Shown: piece by piece, positions 60,020 through 64,000 of the stretch
Layout: every line of letters starts with the position of its first letter
How positions within the stretch are numbered: the stretch's first letter is position 1
Source: Actinacidiphila sp965342175
GTDB lineage: Bacteria > Actinomycetota > Actinomycetes > Streptomycetales > Streptomycetaceae
Direction of reading: 5' to 3'
Assembly (NCBI RefSeq): GCF_965342175.1
Contig: NZ_CBDRBL010000022.1
Span: forward strand, 26,309 to 90,308
Length of the DNA stretch: 64,000 bases
The notes under the pieces: generated by a model
What the model saw: only the letters and a program-made list of their open reading frames with translations
The model's database searches: none
What the model was told of the DNA's origin: nothing
Position numbers and translations under genes: made by a program

Positions 60020-60907
60020 ATGGCCCGCCGCACAGACCTCGGTGACGCGAACTGCTCCGTCGCCCAGGCCCTCGACGTGGTCGGCGACTGGTGGACGCTA
60101 CTGATCGTGCGGGACGCCGCCCGCGGCCTGGAGCGCTTCGACGACCTGCAGCGCGAACTCGGCGTCTCCCGCAAGGTGCTGACCGAACGACTGCGTCTGC
60201 TGGTGGACGCGGACGTGCTGGTCCGCGAGCCGTACCAGGAGCGCCCCGCGCGCTACGCGTATCGGCTCACCCCGCGCGGCAGGGCGCTGCTGCCGGTGCT
60301 GATCGCCCTGCAGGACTGGGGCGACCAGTGGGTGCTGGGCGACGGCGCGACCACCGGCACCGCCGCGGACGGCTCACGGGAGGCGGAGCGCATCCACGCG
60401 CTGACGGGTACCCGGGTGCCCCCCTTGCGGCTGCCCGCGGGCGCGGACGGCACACTGCGCGACCCCGTATCCGCGGACCACCCGTTCACCGTCGTGTACT
60501 GCTTCCCCGGCGCCTATGCGCGGCCCGCGTCCTATCCCCCGGGGTGGGGCGCGATCCCGGGAGCCGCGGGCTGCACGCTGGAGTCCTGCACCTACCGCGA
60601 CCGGCTGGCGGAGTTCGCCGCGGCGGGCGCCGCCGTGCACGGGGTGAGCTCGCAGCGCCCGGACGAGCAGGCGGAGTTCGCCGAGCGGGAGCGGCTGGGC
60701 TTCCCGCTGCTGTCGGACGCGGAGCTCACCCTTGCTGCGGCGCTGCGGCTGCCGACGTTCCGGGCCGGCGGCACGGTGCGGTTGAAGCGGCTGACGCTCG
60801 TGGTCGGCGCGGACCGGGTCGTCCGGCGGGTGTTCTACCCGGTCACGGACATCACGGCGAGCGTGGCGGCGGCGCTGGACGCCGTCAGGAATGCGACGCG
60901 GCCCTGA
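60020..60907 (+). CDS. HxlR-type regulator fused to a peroxiredoxin (PrxQ-like) domain
   Basis: A 295-residue protein with two domains. Residues 1-115 are an HxlR winged helix: C12 in NCSVAQALDVVGDWWTLLIV, RFDDLQRELGVSRKVLTERL and YRLTPRGRALLPVLIALQDW. Residues about 130-295 resemble a thioredoxin-fold peroxiredoxin: FTVVYCFPGAYA, then C185 and C190 in GCTLESCTYRDRL, as in the C-x4-C of PrxQ/BCP, FPLLSDAELTLAAALRLPTF and LVVGADRVVRRVFYPVT. A thiol-based peroxide or electrophile sensor that controls the adjacent exporter is an inference. ATG 60020; the 3' end overlaps the convergent MFS 2 gene by 23 bases. Confidence 0.85.
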   Translation: MARRTDLGDANCSVAQALDVVGDWWTLLIVRDAARGLERFDDLQRELGVSRKVLTERLRLLVDADVLVREPYQERPARYAYRLTPRGRALLPVLIALQDWGDQWVLGDGATTGTAADGSREAERIHALTGTRVPPLRLPAGADGTLRDPVSADHPFTVVYCFPGAYARPASYPPGWGAIPGAAGCTLESCTYRDRLAEFAAAGAAVHGVSSQRPDEQAEFAERERLGFPLLSDAELTLAAALRLPTFRAGGTVRLKRLTLVVGADRVVRRVFYPVTDITASVAAALDAVRNATRP

Positions 60908-62108
60908 CCGCCTCGGGTTCGGCGGCAGCGTCCCGCACACCCGGCAGCCGCCCGGCGCCGAGCACGGCCGCGCCGGCCACGAGACCGAGGACGGCGCACA
61001 GCGGCCACAGCGCGCCCGGCGCGCTCTCGTAGAGCACGCCGCCGAGCGGGGCGGCCAGCACCACGCCGCTGATGGAGGCGCCGGCGTACATGCTCTGGAA
61101 ACGGCCCTGCAGGTGGTCGGGGGCGCTGTCGGCGACATAGGCCGTGGACGGCGACTTGTAGAGGATGTCGCCGAGGGTCAGCAGGATCATCATGACGACG
61201 GCGGAGGCGATGTACCAGCGGCCCGTGGTCAGCGCGGCGAAGCCGAGCCCGACCAGGATCACGCCGCTGCCGATGATCGGCAGCGGGGCGCGCCGGCGCA
61301 GGGCGACGGTGACGGGCAGCTCGAAGAGGATGACCAGGGCGCCGTTGACGGCGATGAGGGCGCCGTAGACACCGGTGCCGACGCCGTGGTCCTGCAGGTA
61401 CACGGGCAGGGTGGAGTACTGCTGGCGGTAGACGGTGTCGGCGACCAGGATCGCGCCGAGCAGCACCAGCACGGCGGGGCGGGCGCGCAGCGCCGTCCAC
61501 AGACCGGGCGCGTCCGGGGAGGAGCCGCCCCGGGGCCGGTGGTTGCCGTTGGCCGGCAGGATGAAATGCGCGTAGACCCCGAAGAAGAGCATGCCGAGGC
61601 CATCGGCGACGAAGAGCCAGTCGTACGAGACCGTGGTGGCGATCAGCGCGCCGAGCGGCGGGCCCACGGTGACGCCGAGGTTCGCCATGAAGCGCAGCAG
61701 GGCGAAGCCCTGGCGCCTTGAGCCCTCGGGCACGGAGAAGGCGATGAGCGCGGAGTTGGAGGCCCGGGTGACCCCGGTGGCGTACTGGGCGACCGGGAAG
61801 ACGACCGCGAGGGCGGCGGTCGGCGTCAGCGGCAGGGCGGCCAGGCCGAGACCGGAGACGACCATGCCGGCGATGAGGGTGCGGCGGTGCCCGAAGCGGT
61901 CGCCGAACCAGCCGCCGGTGAAGTTGCCCGCGACCATGCCGACGCCGCCCACACCGGCGATGAGGCCTGCCTGGGATGTGCTGAGCCCGCGCGGCCCCGT
62001 CAGGTAGACGAAGAGGTAGACGAAGGTGAAGCTCACCGCCGCCACGAAGAACATGCCGGTGGCGAGGAGCCACACCACCCGCGGTATGTCCTTCATCGCC
62101 TGTTTCAT
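60885..62108 (-). CDS. MFS transporter 2, paralogue of MFS 1
   Basis: A 407-residue, about 12-helix major facilitator. It begins MKQAMKDIPRVVWLLATGMF with motif A GGWFGDRFGHRRTLIAGMVV, then AQYATGVTRASNSALIAFSV and DTVYRQQYSTLPVYLQDHGV and HLQGRFQSMYAGASISGVVL. These stretches recur nearly unchanged in the MFS gene at 58684-59952, so the pair is a recent duplication. ATG 62108 has GAGGACAGGAA just upstream. No regulator is divergent from it; the next gene upstream is a TetR gene on the same strand. Confidence 0.88.
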   Translation of the reverse strand: MKQAMKDIPRVVWLLATGMFFVAAVSFTFVYLFVYLTGPRGLSTSQAGLIAGVGGVGMVAGNFTGGWFGDRFGHRRTLIAGMVVSGLGLAALPLTPTAALAVVFPVAQYATGVTRASNSALIAFSVPEGSRRQGFALLRFMANLGVTVGPPLGALIATTVSYDWLFVADGLGMLFFGVYAHFILPANGNHRPRGGSSPDAPGLWTALRARPAVLVLLGAILVADTVYRQQYSTLPVYLQDHGVGTGVYGALIAVNGALVILFELPVTVALRRRAPLPIIGSGVILVGLGFAALTTGRWYIASAVVMMILLTLGDILYKSPSTAYVADSAPDHLQGRFQSMYAGASISGVVLAAPLGGVLYESAPGALWPLCAVLGLVAGAAVLGAGRLPGVRDAAAEPEAVRAASHS

Positions 62109-62229
62109 TTCCTGTCCTCCGATCGACCCCCTACAAGAATCGATCACGTGAAGGCGTGAATGCGGCGCGTGAGGATGCCGGATCAGGTCGCGACCGGTAT
62201 AGGCCAGCAGTTCTCCCGGGGAGTACAGG

Positions 62230-62784
62230 TCAGCGGGCTCGCGCGGGCTCGCCCACGATCCGTGCGAAGACCTCGCGGGCCTCCTCCCGGTCGATGTCGC
62301 GGCCGGTCAGCAGGGCCTGCAGGCACATCCCGTCGGTGAGGGCGGCCAGTGCCCGGGCGGTGACGGGGTCGGTCCACCGGGTCAGGAGCCCGGTCATGCG
62401 GTCCACCCACTCCGCGGCGACAGGGCGCACGGCGGCGCGGCGGAGCGCGGCGAGATAGAGCTCGTACTCCAGCCGCGCGCGGGAGCGGTCCCGGGAGACC
62501 GCCTCCGCGACGAACCCGGCCAGTTCCGCGGCCAGGTCGGCGCCGGGCGAGCCGAGGAGGGCGCGTTCCTCGACCTCCCGGAAGTAGGCCTCGTTGCACT
62601 GCCGCAGGGCCGCCACCAGCAACTCGTCGAGGGTGGCGAAGTGGTACGTGGTCGAGCCGAGCGGAACGTCGGCCACCGCGGCCACCGTCCGGTGGCTGAG
62701 CCCGGCGATACCGCGCTCGCCGACCACGCGGATCGCCGCCTCGATGATGCGCTGCCGGCGGTCGGGGTCGTACCGCCGCGCCAT
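62230..62784 (-). CDS. TetR family regulator of the SMR efflux gene
   Basis: A 184-residue regulator. The N-terminal helix-turn-helix is RRQRIIEAAIRVVGERGIAG with SHRTVAAVADVPLGSTTYHF as recognition unit, then the C-terminal ligand domain (about residues 60-184) with RLEYELYLAALRRAAVRPVA. Its ATG shares one base with the stop of the upstream SMR gene (TGATG), so the two are co-translated. It likely represses the pair through the TACGCAT repeats just upstream of the SMR gene. Confidence 0.9.
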   Translation of the reverse strand: MARRYDPDRRQRIIEAAIRVVGERGIAGLSHRTVAAVADVPLGSTTYHFATLDELLVAALRQCNEAYFREVEERALLGSPGADLAAELAGFVAEAVSRDRSRARLEYELYLAALRRAAVRPVAAEWVDRMTGLLTRWTDPVTARALAALTDGMCLQALLTGRDIDREEAREVFARIVGEPARAR

Positions 62785-63104
62785 CAGTGGGAGCCGCCGA
62801 GGTTGAGGACGACCACGCCGGCGACGACCAGGAGTATCCCCGTCAGCTTGGCGGCGGAGGCCGCCTCGCCGAGGAAGACCATGCCGATGGCGGCGATCGC
62901 GGCGGTGCCGACCCCGGCCCAGATCGCGTAGGCGGTGCCCACCGACATCGTCCTGAGGGTCTGCGCGAGCAGTGTGAAGGCGATCAGATAGCCGGCGGCG
63001 GTGCCGAGCGAGGGCCACAGCCGGGTGAAACCGTCGCTGTACTTCATGGAGGTCGTACCGAGCACTTCGGCGAGTATCGCCCCGCCCAGCAACACGTATG
63101 CCAT
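62784..63104 (-). CDS. SMR family small multidrug efflux protein
   Basis: A 106-residue, four-helix transporter of the EmrE/QacC type. It starts MAYVLLGGAILAEVLGTTSM with the essential membrane Glu13, followed by YSDGFTRLWPSLGTAAGYLI, LRTMSVGTAYAIWAGVGTAA and VVLNLGGSH. SMR proteins export cationic compounds or guanidinium using the proton gradient as a dimer. ATG 63104 is used; an upstream in-frame ATG at 63122 would run through the operator. Gene order is SMR-TetR. Confidence 0.93.
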   Translation of the reverse strand: MAYVLLGGAILAEVLGTTSMKYSDGFTRLWPSLGTAAGYLIAFTLLAQTLRTMSVGTAYAIWAGVGTAAIAAIGMVFLGEAASAAKLTGILLVVAGVVVLNLGGSH

Positions 63105-63144
63105 GCGTACAAGCGTACCCATCGATGCGTACACCCGTACGCAT
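63103..63144. promoter_or_regulatory. Repeated operator for the SMR/TetR pair
   Basis: ATGCGTAC-ACCC-GTACGCAT (63125-63144) is a perfect 8-bp inverted repeat. A further ATGCGTAC (63103-63110) and GCGTAC (63113-63118) lie between it and the SMR start, overlapping the start codon. TetR dimers typically bind such repeats. Confidence 0.65.
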
Positions 63145-63154
63145 ACCGAACTCC

Positions 63155-63948
63155 TCACGACCGGCGCGACCACCACCGCTTCCGGGCGCCCTCGGGCGTC
63201 GCGGCCGGGGTCAGGCCCAGCGAACCGGTCAGGAAGAACTCCCCGTCCACCCAGTGCCCCGGGGCCGGAACCTCCGCCAACTCCCCACCGGCCACGGCGA
63301 CGTCGACCTCGTGACCGCCGATGGTCCGCACCCGCAGCCGGTGAAGTGGCCGCCCCCGGCCTCGCCCACGTGGACCTCGGCGAGCAGCACCTCCCCGGCG
63401 AAGGCCGCATGCGCCGAGGGCACCCAGTCATCAGCCGCCGCCTCCGGCCTGAACAGGCCGTACGGAACGAGGTAGTCGGGTGCGAAGCCGATCTCCCGGC
63501 CCTCCTGCGCGGCGTCGTACGCCTCCTTGCCCCCGGTGTGGAGGGTGATGCGCTCGGCGAGCGCGGCGAGCCGCAGTTCGCCTCCGGAGGCCGTACCGCC
63601 CCGGGCCCGCAGCACGGCGCGATCCTCCAGCTCCACCGCGAGCGGGCACAGCATCGTCCCGCCGGGCGTGTCCAGCAGTTCGAGCCGCGTGGTCTCCGCG
63701 TCCACCATCTCGACCCGGGCCACCGGCACCGGCTCTGCGGCGGGCGCCAGGCACGGCAGCACCTGGGCGATCGACCGTTCCTGTGTCTCGATGACGACCC
63801 GGGCGCCGCCCGCGCCCGTCCACACGTGCTGCCTCAGCCCACCCTCGACCCGCTGTGTGTCGGCGCGTTCGAGGAGTCCGACGACAAGCGCGCGGAAGGA
63901 TTCCCGGTCCGTCACGTCGAGTCCGATGGCGGCGAAATGACTGCTCAT
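63155..63948 (-). pseudogene. Conserved hypothetical gene, single-base frameshift
   Basis: From ATG 63948 the product begins MSSHFAAIGLDVTDRESFRA and reads cleanly to AEVHVGEAGG. Then, at a five-C run on the plus strand (63353-63357), the frame is lost; one more base would continue as LHRLRVRTIGGHEVDVAVAG, PAPGHWVDGEFFLTGSLGLT and end at 63155. No domain of known function is recognised; the protein has strand-rich, repetitive halves. As it stands the frame ends at 63229 with a different tail. Confidence 0.65.
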
Positions 63949-64000
63949 GCGGGGAAGACTCACGGAGCCAGGGGAACGCGCGCAAGCGAAAACACGACCG

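Overview
The window is a stretch of a high-GC actinobacterial chromosome, almost certainly Streptomyces or a very close relative. The evidence is strong third-position G/C bias, frequent GTG starts, purine-rich ribosome binding sites and the gene families present: SURF1, actinobacterial DapD, a LAETG-anchored protein, a DUF6286/Gls24/AmaP cluster, and a pit - small protein - B12 riboswitch - cob gene order that resembles the one known from S. coelicolor. I see no rRNA, tRNA, insertion sequence, prophage or CRISPR array.

Layout. 0-10 kb holds housekeeping and stress genes: a 5'-cut RNA 2'-phosphotransferase (KptA), GlsB- and DUF3099-type membrane proteins, moaA, a DUF485/acetate-type symporter pair, remnants of an alcohol dehydrogenase, a DEDDh exonuclease with BRCT domain, SURF1 and a GH15 enzyme. 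9.8-12.1 kb is a leftward Asp23/Gls24-AmaP envelope-stress operon whose first two genes each carry a one-base deletion. 12.5-22.3 kb has an enoyl-CoA hydratase, ABC-F protein, a frameshifted metallopeptidase, a hydrolase, and a divergent aldolase/FAD-oxidoreductase pair.

22.9-33.3 kb: a PHO box, a PiT phosphate transporter and its small partner, a terminator, a cobalamin riboswitch, then a tightly overlapping operon cobD-cobQ-chlI/D-cobO-cobB-cobE-(cbiX fragment::cobC). 33.5-38.3 kb has a sortase-type surface protein, a peptidoglycan-amidase-like protein interrupted by a mini-intein, an amidohydrolase and a class V PLP enzyme.

38.6-48.2 kb contains three enzymes of the oxidative hexuronate route (uronate dehydrogenase, 5-dehydro-4-deoxyglucarate dehydratase, 2-oxoglutarate semialdehyde dehydrogenase) with an IclR regulator, palindromic operators and a decayed LacI-type regulator. 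The route's glucarate/galactarate dehydratase is not in the window. 48.4-58.7 kb has a double TerD protein, a Tat-exported PhoX phosphatase with a possible PHO box, a protein O-mannosyltransferase, two small secreted proteins in an AT-richer patch, and dapD. 58.7-64 kb has two paralogous MFS exporters around an HxlR regulator fused to a peroxiredoxin-like domain, then a TetR/SMR efflux pair and a frameshifted hypothetical gene.

Four genes (11.4, 11.6, 15.9 and 63.2 kb) are broken by single-base indels, mostly in G/C runs. Residual sequencing error must be excluded before calling them pseudogenes. The observations most worth following up are the intein inside the amidase metal-binding motif, the HxlR-peroxiredoxin fusion, and the truncated CbiX-CobC fusion.
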